The notes under the pieces are model-generated. The model was given only the letters and a program-made list of their open reading frames with translations. It was not told the origin of the DNA and searched no databases. Below are positions 7,169 to 15,622 of a DNA stretch of 39,840 nt, in pieces. This DNA comes from Acidimicrobiaceae bacterium (GTDB lineage: Bacteria > Actinomycetota > Acidimicrobiia > Acidimicrobiales > Aldehydirespiratoraceae). Made by a program: the position numbers and the translations under genes. Location of the stretch: contig VYCM01000062.1 of assembly GCA_009843915.1 (NCBI GenBank), forward strand, positions 1-39,840, given 5' to 3'. The stretch's first letter is position 1. Each line of letters opens with the position of its first letter.

Positions 7169-8320
7169 CTACCGCGCCAGCGGCACGACCGGAGCCTTCG
7201 GGTAGAGCGTGAGCTGCCGGCACCCGTGGTCGGTAACGACCAGCAGGTCCTCCACTCGGGCGCCCCCGACCCCGGGAAAGTACACGCCGGGCTCGACGGT
7301 CAACACGTTGCCGGGCTCGAGCACCGCGGTTGATCCCGACACCACCCTGGGCAACTCGTGAATGTCCAGCCCGACACCGTGTCCCGATCCGTGGACGAAG
7401 GCCTCTCCCATGCCGGCCTCATCGATGACCGAACGGCAGGCCCCGTCGATCTCGCTCGCCTCCACCCCCGGGCGCACCGCCTCGACGCCGGCCGACTGGC
7501 TGCGACCCACGACCTCCAGCACGGCCGCGGCCTGCTCGTCGGGATCGCCCAGCACGAACGATCGGGTCATGTCGCTGCGGTAGCCGTCCACCTCCGCTCC
7601 GACATCGACGACCACCAGGTCGCCGGCCTGCAGCTTCCGGTCGGTTGGTCGGGCATGGGGAAGAGCGCTGTTGGGGCCCGAAGCCACGATGGTTTCGTAG
7701 GCAGGGCCGGACGCACCGGAGGCACGGATGGCGTCGTCCAAGGTCTGCTGGATCTCCGCCTCGGTCACCCCCGGCCGCAGCATCGGCTCAGCTGCGGCCA
7801 GAGCTCCGTCGGCGATCCTGGCTGCGGCCTGCATGCGGGTCAGCTCGGCTGGGTCTTTGACGGCGCGCAGGCCCTCGACGGCCTCGGTGAGCGGCACCGT
7901 GGAGGCATCCACGGCCTCACTCCAGCGGATCTGCTCGGCCCAGGCGACGCTGTCCTCCAAGCCGAGCCGGGTCACCGCTCCAAGCCGTTCGGCCGCCGTG
8001 TGGGCGGCCCGGCGGGCCACCACCACCTCTACTTCGTCCAAGCAGCCCGCCTCTGCAAGCTGTGCAGGCGCCTGTTCGGCGTAACGAGAGTCGGTGACAA
8101 GCAGGGTCTCGCCGGAGCCGAGCACCACGACCGTCCCGTTGGAGCCGGTGAAGCCGGTGAGCCACCGCACATTGGCCGGCTGGGAGATCACCGCCGCATC
8201 GACGTCCTCCTCGGCCAGCCGGTGCCGGAGCCGGCCGAGACGCCCGTCCACCCTCAACGGCGGGAAGCTCGGCGCGGTCGCGGGAACCGGCGAGTCTGCG
8301 GATCCCGCCGAGGACCTCAT
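7169..8320 (-). CDS. pepQ: M24-family Xaa-Pro aminopeptidase/dipeptidase
   Basis: Cytoplasmic metallopeptidase of the creatinase/aminopeptidase P fold that cleaves bonds involving proline; 383 residues. An N-terminal creatinase-like domain (about 25-155, with NVRWLTGFTGSNGTVVV) precedes the pita-bread domain. The five metal ligands are visible: Asp in VVVDVGAEVDG, Asp in YRSDMTRSF, His in FVHGSGHGVGLDIHE, Glu in LTVEPGVYFPG and Glu in GARVEDLLVV. The ATG overlaps the aroB stop by ATGA. A peptidase of this type next to aroB-efp is a widely conserved actinobacterial and firmicute arrangement. Aminopeptidase P versus dipeptidase (PepQ) specificity cannot be settled from sequence alone, so the symbol is tentative. 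Confidence 0.9.
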   Translation of the reverse strand: MRSSAGSADSPVPATAPSFPPLRVDGRLGRLRHRLAEEDVDAAVISQPANVRWLTGFTGSNGTVVVLGSGETLLVTDSRYAEQAPAQLAEAGCLDEVEVVVARRAAHTAAERLGAVTRLGLEDSVAWAEQIRWSEAVDASTVPLTEAVEGLRAVKDPAELTRMQAAARIADGALAAAEPMLRPGVTEAEIQQTLDDAIRASGASGPAYETIVASGPNSALPHARPTDRKLQAGDLVVVDVGAEVDGYRSDMTRSFVLGDPDEQAAAVLEVVGRSQSAGVEAVRPGVEASEIDGACRSVIDEAGMGEAFVHGSGHGVGLDIHELPRVVSGSTAVLEPGNVLTVEPGVYFPGVGGARVEDLLVVTDHGCRQLTLYPKAPVVPLAR

Positions 8321-9339
8321 CGAATGGCCGCCAGCGCTTCCCGGAGGATCTCCTCGGGCACGCCCACCACAGGCTCTACTCCCCGGTCAGAGTCGAGCAC
8401 GAACGTGACGCCGTCGACGGCCTTCTTGTCCCGGCCGAACAGTGCCAGCAACTCGTCGTCCTCGAGCGCCGCAGGCAGCCGGTCCGGCAGGCCATAGCCG
8501 GACACCACCCGGCGGTGGGCGTCCACCCGGGCCTCGTCGATGCGGCCCAGCCGCAGGGCCACCTCGGCCGCGTAAACCAGACCGACGGCCACCGCCTCGC
8601 CGTGGCGCAGGTCGTAGCGTCCAACCGTCTCGATGGCGTGGGCCAGCGTGTGGCCGTAGTTGAGGACGGCCCGGCGCCCCCCTTCACGCTCATCGGCCGC
8701 CACGACCTCGGCCTTGATGCGCACCGCGGCGGCGATCCTCTCGTCGGTGCCGAGAGCGTCGAGGTCGTCGCCGGTCAGGAAGTGGTACTTGGCCAGCTCG
8801 CCCTGCCCGCTGCGCAGCTCCCGGGCCGGCAGGGTGGCCAGCGTCTCGGTGTCGCACAGCACGGCGTGAGGCTGCCAGAACGCTCCGACGAGATTCTTCC
8901 CTTCGGGCAGGTTGACTCCGGTCTTGCCGCCGATGGCTGCGTCCACCTGGGCCAGCAGCGTGGTGGCCACCGAGACGTAGGGGATGCCGCGGTGGTAGAC
9001 GGCGGCCACGAAGCCGGCCAGGTCGGTCACCACTCCCCCGCCGACGGCCACGATCACATCGGAACGGGTGAAGCCGGCCCGCGACATCGCCCGGCAGAGT
9101 CGCTCGACCTCGGCCAGCGACTTCGCTTCCTCGCCGCCGGCAACGGTGAACACCGACTGTTCGAGGCCGCTGTCGACGGTCCAGCCCACGCCCTCCTGGG
9201 TGATGATTGCTGCCCGGCGAGCCCCAGCGGGCATCACCGAGCCGAGCCGGTCCCGCACTCCCGGGCCGACATGGACGTCATAGGCGCGTTCGGTCAGGGC
9301 AACACTCACGACACGGGCTCGGGAAGCGGGCGGCGGCAC
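8317..9339 (-). CDS. aroB: 3-dehydroquinate synthase
   Basis: NAD- and metal-dependent cyclisation of DAHP to 3-dehydroquinate, step two of the shikimate pathway. The 340 residues match. Motifs: VIVAVGGGVVTDLAGFVAA (nucleotide binding, about 95-113), VATTLLAQVDAAIGGKTGVNLPEGKNLVG, GQGELAKYHFL with the metal-binding Glu, and the metal histidines in NYGHTLAHAIE and LRHGEAVAVG. It starts with GTG, about 60 bases after aroE, and its stop overlaps the peptidase start by ATGA. No shikimate kinase or chorismate synthase gene, often present between aroE and aroB, is found here; those must be encoded elsewhere. Confidence 0.96.
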   Translation of the reverse strand: MPPPASRARVVSVALTERAYDVHVGPGVRDRLGSVMPAGARRAAIITQEGVGWTVDSGLEQSVFTVAGGEEAKSLAEVERLCRAMSRAGFTRSDVIVAVGGGVVTDLAGFVAAVYHRGIPYVSVATTLLAQVDAAIGGKTGVNLPEGKNLVGAFWQPHAVLCDTETLATLPARELRSGQGELAKYHFLTGDDLDALGTDERIAAAVRIKAEVVAADEREGGRRAVLNYGHTLAHAIETVGRYDLRHGEAVAVGLVYAAEVALRLGRIDEARVDAHRRVVSGYGLPDRLPAALEDDELLALFGRDKKAVDGVTFVLDSDRGVEPVVGVPEEILREALAAIR

Positions 9340-9400
9340 CCAGAGAGCCTACCGACGCGCCGGTGACGCTCTGAGGCGAACCGGTTCCGGAGTGATCGAG

Positions 9401-10267
9401 CTACCAGGTCCGACCGGCGGTGGCCGCCCGGCGCATCACCTCCACCGGCGCTTCGACGCCGGTCCACATCTCGAAGGCGGCCGCGGCCTGGTAGGCCAGC
9501 ATCGACAGGCCGTTGTGAGCCTCGACGCCCTGACGCCGCAGGGCGGCCAGCCAGGCCGTCTCCAGCGGCTCGTACACCAGGTCCACCGCCACCTGGCCGG
9601 ACCGCAGCAAGGTCGGGTCGCAGGGCATCGCGTTCCTTCGGTGATGGGCGGCGTCTGCACCCATGCCCACCGGCGTCGCGTTCACCACGACGTCGGCGGA
9701 GGCGATGTCGTCCATCGAGCCGATCCGGCCCGGCTGTCCCGCCTTGACGGCCGCATTGGCGATGTCCACGGCGGTCTGCGCGCTGGACGGCGTGCGGTTG
9801 ATCACGGCAACTTCAGCCGCGCCGGCCGCCGCCAGTCCCCAGGCCACCGCCCGGGCTGCTCCGCCCGCGCCCAGCAACGCCACGCGAAGGCCTTCGGGTT
9901 GCAGCCCGGCGTCGGCCCGCAGCCCGGCCATGAAGCCGACCGCGTCGGTGTTGGCAGCCCGGAGCCGTCCATCGTCCAGCGGCAGGATGCAGTTGGCCGC
10001 GCCGAGCACTTCCACTTCGTCGTCGCGCAAGTCGGCAGCCTCGGCCACCTCGGCCTTGAGGGGCATGGTGACCGACAGTCCAGCGAGTTGCAGCACCCGC
10101 ATCGCCTCCAGCGCGGCCGCGCCGCCGCCAGCGGGCACCTCGAACGCGGTGAACAGCCAGTCCATGCCCTTCGCCGCGAAGGCTGCGTTGTGGATGGCGG
10201 GGGAGCGGGAGTGCCGGGCGGGGTCACCGATCACCGCTGCCACCCGCGGGGTCGGATGCCCGTCCAT
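9401..10267 (-). CDS. aroE: Shikimate dehydrogenase
   Basis: NADPH-dependent reduction of 3-dehydroshikimate to shikimate. The 288 residues fit. Substrate-binding residues are in HSRSPAIHNAAF and the catalytic Lys in LSVTMPLK; the catalytic Asp is in AANTDAVGF. The nucleotide-binding domain shows LLGAGGAARAVAWGL, an INRT strand end and VNATPVGM. The C-terminus has the usual G-x-x-ML-x-x-Q motif (NGLSMLAYQAA). The ATG overlaps the mltG stop by one base (TGATG), so initiation probably follows termination of mltG. The mltG-aroE order is common in actinobacteria. Confidence 0.96.
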   Translation of the reverse strand: MDGHPTPRVAAVIGDPARHSRSPAIHNAAFAAKGMDWLFTAFEVPAGGGAAALEAMRVLQLAGLSVTMPLKAEVAEAADLRDDEVEVLGAANCILPLDDGRLRAANTDAVGFMAGLRADAGLQPEGLRVALLGAGGAARAVAWGLAAAGAAEVAVINRTPSSAQTAVDIANAAVKAGQPGRIGSMDDIASADVVVNATPVGMGADAAHHRRNAMPCDPTLLRSGQVAVDLVYEPLETAWLAALRRQGVEAHNGLSMLAYQAAAAFEMWTGVEAPVEVMRRAATAGRTW

Positions 10268-11766
10268 CAGCAGTACCCGCGCTCGCGGCAGACCTGCACG
10301 TTCTCCAGGTGCTCCTCGTAGGTCACCGAGAAGCGGTGGGCGCCGCGCACTCCTCCCTCATCGGTGCGGACGTAGAACATCCAGTCGCCGTCGGCGGGCT
10401 GCAAGGCGGCCTCCAGCGACGCCTCGCCCGGCGCGGATATCGGCGTTGGCGGCAGGCCGGTCACCACCCGGGTGTTCCAGGGCGAATCCCGGGTGATGTC
10501 GGCGGAGGTGAGATCGGCACACGACTTGGCCGCGGCGTAGCAGGCGGTGGCGTCGATGTCGAGGCGCCAGCCCTCGGCCAGCCGGTTGTATATCACCCGG
10601 GCGATCTTGGCCCGGTCCTCGGACACTAGAGCCTCTTCCTCGATGAGGCTGGCCACGATGATCACCTCGTAGGGCGCCAGACCCAGCTCGACGATGTCGG
10701 GGTGGAGTCCGGGATCCTGGAGCAGGCGAGCGAAGCGGCGATCGAACTCGTCAGAGAGGCGCAGCAGGAAACCGTGCTCGTCGGCGAGGTCGTCGGCGTT
10801 GATGTCGTAGGTGGCCGGGAAGAGCATGCCTTCGAGGCTCCTGACGGGCGCTTCGTCGGGAAGGTAGGACGCTTCGCGCACCAGCGAGACGTAGGCCGCC
10901 TCCAGGTCCTCCCACTCGAAGGCGGGATTCTCTTCGATCAGGCGCTCAGCCATCTCGCTCCAGCGCAACCCCTCGGGGATGCGCACGATCTCGAACACCT
11001 CGGGCAGCGGCCCGGCATCGAACACCGTGCGCACCGACGCGAAGTCCATGTTCTCCCAGAGGATGTAGTCGCCCGCCTCCACGGCCACGACCGTGTCGCA
11101 CCCCAAGAACCCGGCGATGGTCAGCTCGCCGTCGCAGCGCAGCCAGTAGCGGAAGACGGTGGCGTTGGAGATGACCGCAGCGTTCTGGAGCTCGCCGGCG
11201 ATCTCGTTCACCGACGCGCCCTGGGGGATGGTCAGCTCGATGGCGTCGCCCGGGAGCCCCTCGGGCGTGATCTGGGTGTCGACCCAGCCGTGGATGCGCC
11301 CCCGGACCCATCCCACCGCCAGCACCAGCACGACGACCAGCACCACCAGGCGGGCGAACCCGCCCCAGAAGGGGCGATAGCGGACCCAGTTGCGGTCGTC
11401 GGCGTCATAGACGGGATCGACAACGAAGTCGTCGTCGAGTTCCTCCTCCACCACGACCATCGAGCCCTGGTCGACCGTTGACCAGCCGCGCCGGGCGGCG
11501 ACGGCGCGCTGCTCGTCGCGGCGGGCTGCTTGGCGCGCTGCCTTCTTGGGACGCTGTCTAGGAGGTCGGGGCACAGCCGGACTGCGCGCTGCCTTCTTGG
11601 GGCGCTTCCTAGGAGGTTGGGGCACAGCCGGGCGAACCCGGCTTCCAGCGGGCGCAGATCGGGACCGAGCCGGAGCGGCCCTCGCGCCGGCACGGCCGTC
11701 GGGGCGACCCGTGATGAAGTTCGACAGCTTCGACGGTCGGCGACGGCTTGCACCGCGGTCAGCCAC
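10267..11766 (-). CDS. mltG: Endolytic murein transglycosylase MltG (YceG family)
   Basis: Membrane lytic transglycosylase thought to cut nascent peptidoglycan and end glycan strand growth. It has a long basic, proline-rich cytoplasmic N-terminus, one transmembrane segment at about 138-155 (RLVVLVVVLVLAVGWV) and an external YceG domain. The catalytic Glu lies in VIIVASLIEEEA (about residue 376). YNRLAEGWRLDIDAT and the closing PWNTR...GLPPTPISAPG...AALQPADGDWMFYV are family hallmarks. The start is uncertain: the GTG at 11766 overlaps ruvX by eight bases and has no clear ribosome binding site, while the frame is open further upstream inside ruvX. The cytoplasmic part carries a 51-bp tandem duplication. 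Two Cys near the end (CRERGYC) are unusual. Confidence 0.88.
   Translation of the reverse strand: MADRGASRRRPSKLSNFITGRPDGRAGARAAPARSRSAPAGSRVRPAVPQPPRKRPKKAARSPAVPRPPRQRPKKAARQAARRDEQRAVAARRGWSTVDQGSMVVVEEELDDDFVVDPVYDADDRNWVRYRPFWGGFARLVVLVVVLVLAVGWVRGRIHGWVDTQITPEGLPGDAIELTIPQGASVNEIAGELQNAAVISNATVFRYWLRCDGELTIAGFLGCDTVVAVEAGDYILWENMDFASVRTVFDAGPLPEVFEIVRIPEGLRWSEMAERLIEENPAFEWEDLEAAYVSLVREASYLPDEAPVRSLEGMLFPATYDINADDLADEHGFLLRLSDEFDRRFARLLQDPGLHPDIVELGLAPYEVIIVASLIEEEALVSEDRAKIARVIYNRLAEGWRLDIDATACYAAAKSCADLTSADITRDSPWNTRVVTGLPPTPISAPGEASLEAALQPADGDWMFYVRTDEGGVRGAHRFSVTYEEHLENVQVCRERGYC
11533..11634 (-). repeat. Two 51-bp tandem repeats inside mltG
   Basis: Units 11533-11583 and 11584-11634 agree at about 45 of 51 positions and keep the reading frame (17 codons each). 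The encoded repeat core is VPxPPRxRPKKAAR, a basic Pro/Arg/Lys segment in the cytoplasmic tail of MltG. It may be expanded or contracted in relatives. Confidence 0.88.
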
Positions 11767-12181
11767 GGGGCATACCAGCGTCAAGCCAGGACTGGAGCAC
11801 CACCGCAGCCGCCACCCGGTCGACAACACCGCGCCTCTGGGGTCCCTTCATCTGCTGCTCCATGAGGCTCCGTTCCGCGATGACGGTCGTCAACCGCTCA
11901 TCGTAGGAAACGACAGGCACCTCCAGGAGCCTCTCAAGACGGTCGATCTCGGCACGGGCGGTTCGAGCGGCCGGCCCCTCGGTGCCGTCGAGGGAGATCG
12001 GCAGCCCGACCACCACGATCTCGGCCTCCCACTGGTGCACCTGATCGGCGATGGCCCGCAGATCGCGGTCGGGATCGCCGGTGCGTACCAGCGTCTCGAC
12101 CGGAGTGGCCACCGTCCCGGCCGAGTCGCACACCGCCACACCGACCCGGCGCTCGCCCAGATCGAGCCCCAGGGCCCGCAC
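11759..12181 (-). CDS. ruvX: RuvX/YqgF family putative pre-16S rRNA nuclease
   Basis: RNase H-fold protein of 140 residues, implicated in 16S rRNA 5'-end maturation and earlier proposed as a Holliday-junction resolvase. The first acidic residue is in ALGLDLGERRVGVAV (Asp7). IVVVGLPISLDGTEGPAA, VVSYDERLTTV and a final VDRVAAAVVLQSWLD helix carry the other conserved positions. It starts with GTG five bases after alaS. The alaS-ruvX-mltG order is conserved in many Gram-positive bacteria. Its end overlaps the probable mltG start. Confidence 0.93.
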   Translation of the reverse strand: MRALGLDLGERRVGVAVCDSAGTVATPVETLVRTGDPDRDLRAIADQVHQWEAEIVVVGLPISLDGTEGPAARTARAEIDRLERLLEVPVVSYDERLTTVIAERSLMEQQMKGPQRRGVVDRVAAAVVLQSWLDAGMPRG

Positions 12182-12186
12182 TGCGG

Positions 12187-14775
12187 CTAATTCTGGCCGC
12201 GGTCAATCCCAGCCGCGGCGCGCGCCAGCTCGAGGGCCTCGTCCAGACGATCGGCGTCCCTGCCCCCGGCCACGCAAAAGTCGGCCGCGGACTTCCCCCC
12301 GCCACCGATGGTCTTCTTGGCCTCGCCGATGAGATCGCCGGCGTGGAATCCGCCGCTCTCGGTGGCGGCCGCGGCCAGGGCCGCTCCCCCGGAGTCGAGC
12401 GCGGTGCCGAGAACCACGGCCTTCACTCCGTCGATTTCGCGTATCGACACCGCCAGGTCGCGCAGGCCGTCCCGGCCCACGTCATCAACACGAGCCACGA
12501 CCACGCCGTCCACGGCCGCGGCCGCCAACTCCGGCGCCCGGCCCAGCGCCACCCGACGCCGCAACTCGGCCACCTCGGCCCTCAGAGCTTTCGTCTCGCC
12601 CTGGCGCTTGACCACGCCGTCGGCCAACTCGGCCGCGGGTACTCCCAGCGACCGGGCCACGTCGTCTATGAGCGACTGCTGGCTGCGCAGCAGGGCCAGC
12701 GTGTCGTGGCCGGTGATGGCCTCCAACCGGCGCATGTTGGCGCCGATCGAGGCTTCAGAAGTGATGTGGAACGCCCCGATGTCGCCCAGGGCCCGCACAT
12801 GGGTGCCGCCGCACAACTCCACCGAATGGCGGCCGGCCTCGAGCACCCGCACCAGCTCGCCGTACTTCTCCCCGAAGAAGGCGATCGCGCCGACCTGCTG
12901 GGCGTGGTCGAAGGTGGTCTCGTAGTGGCGGCACGACTCGTTGCCGAGCACCTCGGAGTTGACCAGGTCCTCCACGTCGGTGATCTGCTCGGCCGTGAGG
13001 GCTTCGTAGTGGCTGAAGTCGAAACGGAGACGGTCGGGCCCGACCCAGGATCCCTGCTGCTTCACGTGGTCGCCGAGCACCTCGCGCAGCGCCCAGTGCA
13101 GGATGTGGGTAGCGGTGTGGTTGCGCCGGATGCCGGCCCGGCGCTCCGCGTCCACCATGGCGGTGACATCGTCCCCGACCCGCAGCTCGCCGTCGATGGG
13201 CTCGACGACGTGAACGTGGAGGTCGGGCACTCCGTAGACGGTGTCGACGACCCGCACCCGAGCCCCGGTCGCCTCGCAGGAGATCTCGCCGGTGTCTCCG
13301 ATCTGCCCGCCGCTCTCGGCGTAGAAAGGCGTGCGGTCCAGAACGACCCGGTCATCGGCGGCGTACAGCACACGGCCGACCGATGTCAGCTCGGCCCGGC
13401 CGGTGAACTCGGTGGGCCCGGCGGCCGAGAAGAGAGCCACGAACGGGGCCACGTCGTCGGCGGCAGCCACCGAGCGGGCACTGCGGGCCCGCTCCTGCTG
13501 CTGCGACATCGCGACCGCGAAGCCTTCGGTGTCGACCTCGACGCCTCTCTCGGCCGCGATCTCGACGGTGACCTCTAGAGGGAAGCCGTAGGTGTCGTGC
13601 AGCAGGAAGGCGACCTCACCGTCGATCGGCCGGCCGGGGCCGAGGGCGTCCAGGCGGCCGTCGAGGATGGTCTGCCCGGTGCGCAGCGTCTGGCGGAAGC
13701 GCTGCTCCTCGCGGTCGATCACGTCGCGCACGTAGCCGTGGTTGCGGACCAGGTCCGGGTAGGCCTCGGCCATCACCTCCACCACCGCGTCGACCATTCC
13801 CCCCATGACCGGCTCCTCCACCCCCAGCAGGTAGGCGTGGCGCACGGCTCGGCGGATGATGCGCCGCAGCACGTAGCCCCGGTCCTCGTTGGAGGGGAAC
13901 ACCCCGTCGCTGACCAGTAGCGACGTGGATCGGGCGTGGTCGGCGAGGATCCGGAGCGACACGTCTCGGGCCTCGGACTCGCCCAGCTTGGCACCGGTAA
14001 GGCGCTGGGCCGCGTCGAGCAGGACGACGAACTCGTCGGTCTCCCACACCGAATCGACCCCTTGGAGCACGGCCACGGTGCGCTCCAGGCCCAGACCGGT
14101 GTCGATCGAGGGCTTGGGCAGCGGGATCTCCTCACCGTCGGAAGTGCTCTCGAACTGCATGAACACCAGGTTCCAGACCTCGATGTAGCGCTCCTCGCCG
14201 CCGTGGGCGGGGCCGCCGCCGGGACCGTATTCGGGGCCCTTGTCCCAGAAGATCTCCGAGCACGGCCCGCAGGGGCCCACATCGGCCATCCGCCAGTAGT
14301 TGTCCTCGCCCAGGCGCTGGATCCGCTCTGCGGGCACGCCGACCTCGTCCCGCCAGATGGCCTCCGCCTCGTCGTCGCTTAGGTGCACGGTCACCCACAG
14401 CCTCTCCGGGTCGAGTCCGAACACTCCGGTGACGAGCTCCCAGGCCCAGGCGCAGGCGTCGGACTTGAAGTAGTCGCCGAAGCTGAAGTTGCCGAGCATC
14501 TCGAAGAAGGTCAGGTGGCGGGAGGTGCGCCCGATCTCGTCGAGGTCGTTGTGCTTGCCGCCGGCCCGCACGCACTTCTGCACGGTGACGGCCCGCGGGA
14601 AGGGCGGCTGCTGCTCGCCGGTGAAGTACGTCTTGAAGGGCACCATTCCGGCCACCGTGAACAGCAGCGTGGGGTCGTGGGGGATCAGGCTGGCCGACGG
14701 ATGGTGGGTGTGGCCCCGCTCGACGAAGAAGTCGACGAAGGCCTTGCGGACCTCGGCCGCGGTCATCGACCTCAT
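12187..14775 (-). CDS. alaS: Alanine--tRNA ligase
   Basis: Class II synthetase that charges tRNA-Ala and edits mischarged Ser/Gly. At 862 residues it is full length. The catalytic core shows RSMTAAEVRKAFVDFF, HHPSASLIPHDPTLLFTVAGM, HLTFFEMLGNFSFGDYFK (motif 2) and GLGLERTVAVLQG (motif 3). The editing domain metal site is complete: H553 and H557 in NHTATHILH, and C655 and H659 in ELCGGTHV. The C-terminal DHHA1 region has GEAKKTIGGGGKSAADFCVAGG. The ATG overlaps the preceding small gene by ATGA; an ATG three codons later is an alternative. No T-box-like leader is possible at this internal position. Confidence 0.98.
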   Translation of the reverse strand: MRSMTAAEVRKAFVDFFVERGHTHHPSASLIPHDPTLLFTVAGMVPFKTYFTGEQQPPFPRAVTVQKCVRAGGKHNDLDEIGRTSRHLTFFEMLGNFSFGDYFKSDACAWAWELVTGVFGLDPERLWVTVHLSDDEAEAIWRDEVGVPAERIQRLGEDNYWRMADVGPCGPCSEIFWDKGPEYGPGGGPAHGGEERYIEVWNLVFMQFESTSDGEEIPLPKPSIDTGLGLERTVAVLQGVDSVWETDEFVVLLDAAQRLTGAKLGESEARDVSLRILADHARSTSLLVSDGVFPSNEDRGYVLRRIIRRAVRHAYLLGVEEPVMGGMVDAVVEVMAEAYPDLVRNHGYVRDVIDREEQRFRQTLRTGQTILDGRLDALGPGRPIDGEVAFLLHDTYGFPLEVTVEIAAERGVEVDTEGFAVAMSQQQERARSARSVAAADDVAPFVALFSAAGPTEFTGRAELTSVGRVLYAADDRVVLDRTPFYAESGGQIGDTGEISCEATGARVRVVDTVYGVPDLHVHVVEPIDGELRVGDDVTAMVDAERRAGIRRNHTATHILHWALREVLGDHVKQQGSWVGPDRLRFDFSHYEALTAEQITDVEDLVNSEVLGNESCRHYETTFDHAQQVGAIAFFGEKYGELVRVLEAGRHSVELCGGTHVRALGDIGAFHITSEASIGANMRRLEAITGHDTLALLRSQQSLIDDVARSLGVPAAELADGVVKRQGETKALRAEVAELRRRVALGRAPELAAAAVDGVVVARVDDVGRDGLRDLAVSIREIDGVKAVVLGTALDSGGAALAAAATESGGFHAGDLIGEAKKTIGGGGKSAADFCVAGGRDADRLDEALELARAAAGIDRGQN

Positions 14776-15089
14776 GGCCGGTCCGTGGTGGTCGGGGGCT
14801 CGTCGTCGCGGCTCAACTCCGACTCGGTGTCGCGCATGGCATCGCGCCCCTCGGCAACCGCCTGACGGATGTCGTCAGCGATGCGCCGGGCCTCCCGGCC
14901 CAGGTTCCTGGCGCTGTCGGCCGCGCTTTGCTGGGCTCGCTGGGCGGCTTCCCGGGACCGGTCGGCCACCGCGTTGCGAACGTTGGCCGGCGCGTAGCGC
15001 TCGGCTGCCTCGCGGGCCTTGCTGCGCAACCAGGCCGCCGTCCCCAGGCCGGCCACATAGCCTGCGCCGAGCCACCACATCCGCCTCAT
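14772..15089 (-). CDS. Small Ala/Arg-rich membrane-associated protein (DUF6167-like)
   Basis: A 105-residue protein with a glycine-rich hydrophobic N-terminal segment (MWWLGAGYVAGLGTAAWL, about 4-21) followed by a long charged Ala/Arg/Glu helix and a disordered acidic tail. The position between a DUF948 protein and alaS matches a small actinobacterial family seen at the same place (DUF6167 in streptomycetes); the assignment rests mainly on context and overall shape. It overlaps both neighbours by ATGA, so its translation is probably coupled to both. Function unknown; a helical membrane-tethered scaffold is one possibility. Confidence 0.7.
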   Translation of the reverse strand: MRRMWWLGAGYVAGLGTAAWLRSKAREAAERYAPANVRNAVADRSREAAQRAQQSAADSARNLGREARRIADDIRQAVAEGRDAMRDTESELSRDDEPPTTTDRP

Positions 15090-15568
15090 CGCCGACGCCT
15101 CCGGGTCCGGCCGGCACCGCCCTTGGCTGGCACGTCTCGGTGGCGGGCAGTAGCGGCCTCCACCGCCGCGGCCGGCCTGTCCGAGGCAGCGACATCGAGG
15201 GACCGGCGATGGCGGCGCCGCTCACGCAGGCGGCGGCCGGCCTGGCCCGCACCCGACACCAGGGACAGGCCCTTTATCAGCGGCGGGGCGAACGCCCGGT
15301 AGGTCAGGCGGCTGGCATGGTCGGCCGTAGCCGCGATGCGCTCCGCCCGCCCGATCACCCGGTCCACCCGGTGAAGTTCCGCGTCGGCCTTGGTGACCGT
15401 GGTGCGGAGATCGTCGACCATGGGCAGCGCCGAGTCCCGCAGGTCGTCAACCACATCGCGCAGCTCGCGCATAGTCCTCACCAGCGACACCACGGCCACA
15501 GTCAGCACGACCACCGTGGCCAGGCAGACCAGGGTCACGATCACGGCGGCTAGATCGACAGCGCTCAC
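15086..15568 (-). CDS. DUF948 domain membrane protein
   Basis: A 160-residue protein with one N-terminal transmembrane helix (about 5-30: LAAVIVTLVCLATVVVLTVAVVSL). An amphipathic stretch then resembles a methyl-accepting-protein-like coiled coil (RTMRELRDVVDDLRDSALPMVDDLRTTV), as is typical of DUF948. The C-terminal third is a basic low-complexity tail ending in RTRRRRR. Start is GTG. It lies 54 bases after rarA and is coupled by ATGA to the next small gene. The rarA-DUF948-small protein-alaS order is conserved in actinobacteria, but no function is established. Confidence 0.82.
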   Translation of the reverse strand: MSAVDLAAVIVTLVCLATVVVLTVAVVSLVRTMRELRDVVDDLRDSALPMVDDLRTTVTKADAELHRVDRVIGRAERIAATADHASRLTYRAFAPPLIKGLSLVSGAGQAGRRLRERRRHRRSLDVAASDRPAAAVEAATARHRDVPAKGGAGRTRRRRR

Positions 15569-15622
15569 GCAGTCAAGATACCGCCAAGCCCGAGGCGTTC
15601 CCGGTCGGGGCGCGACGGCGGA

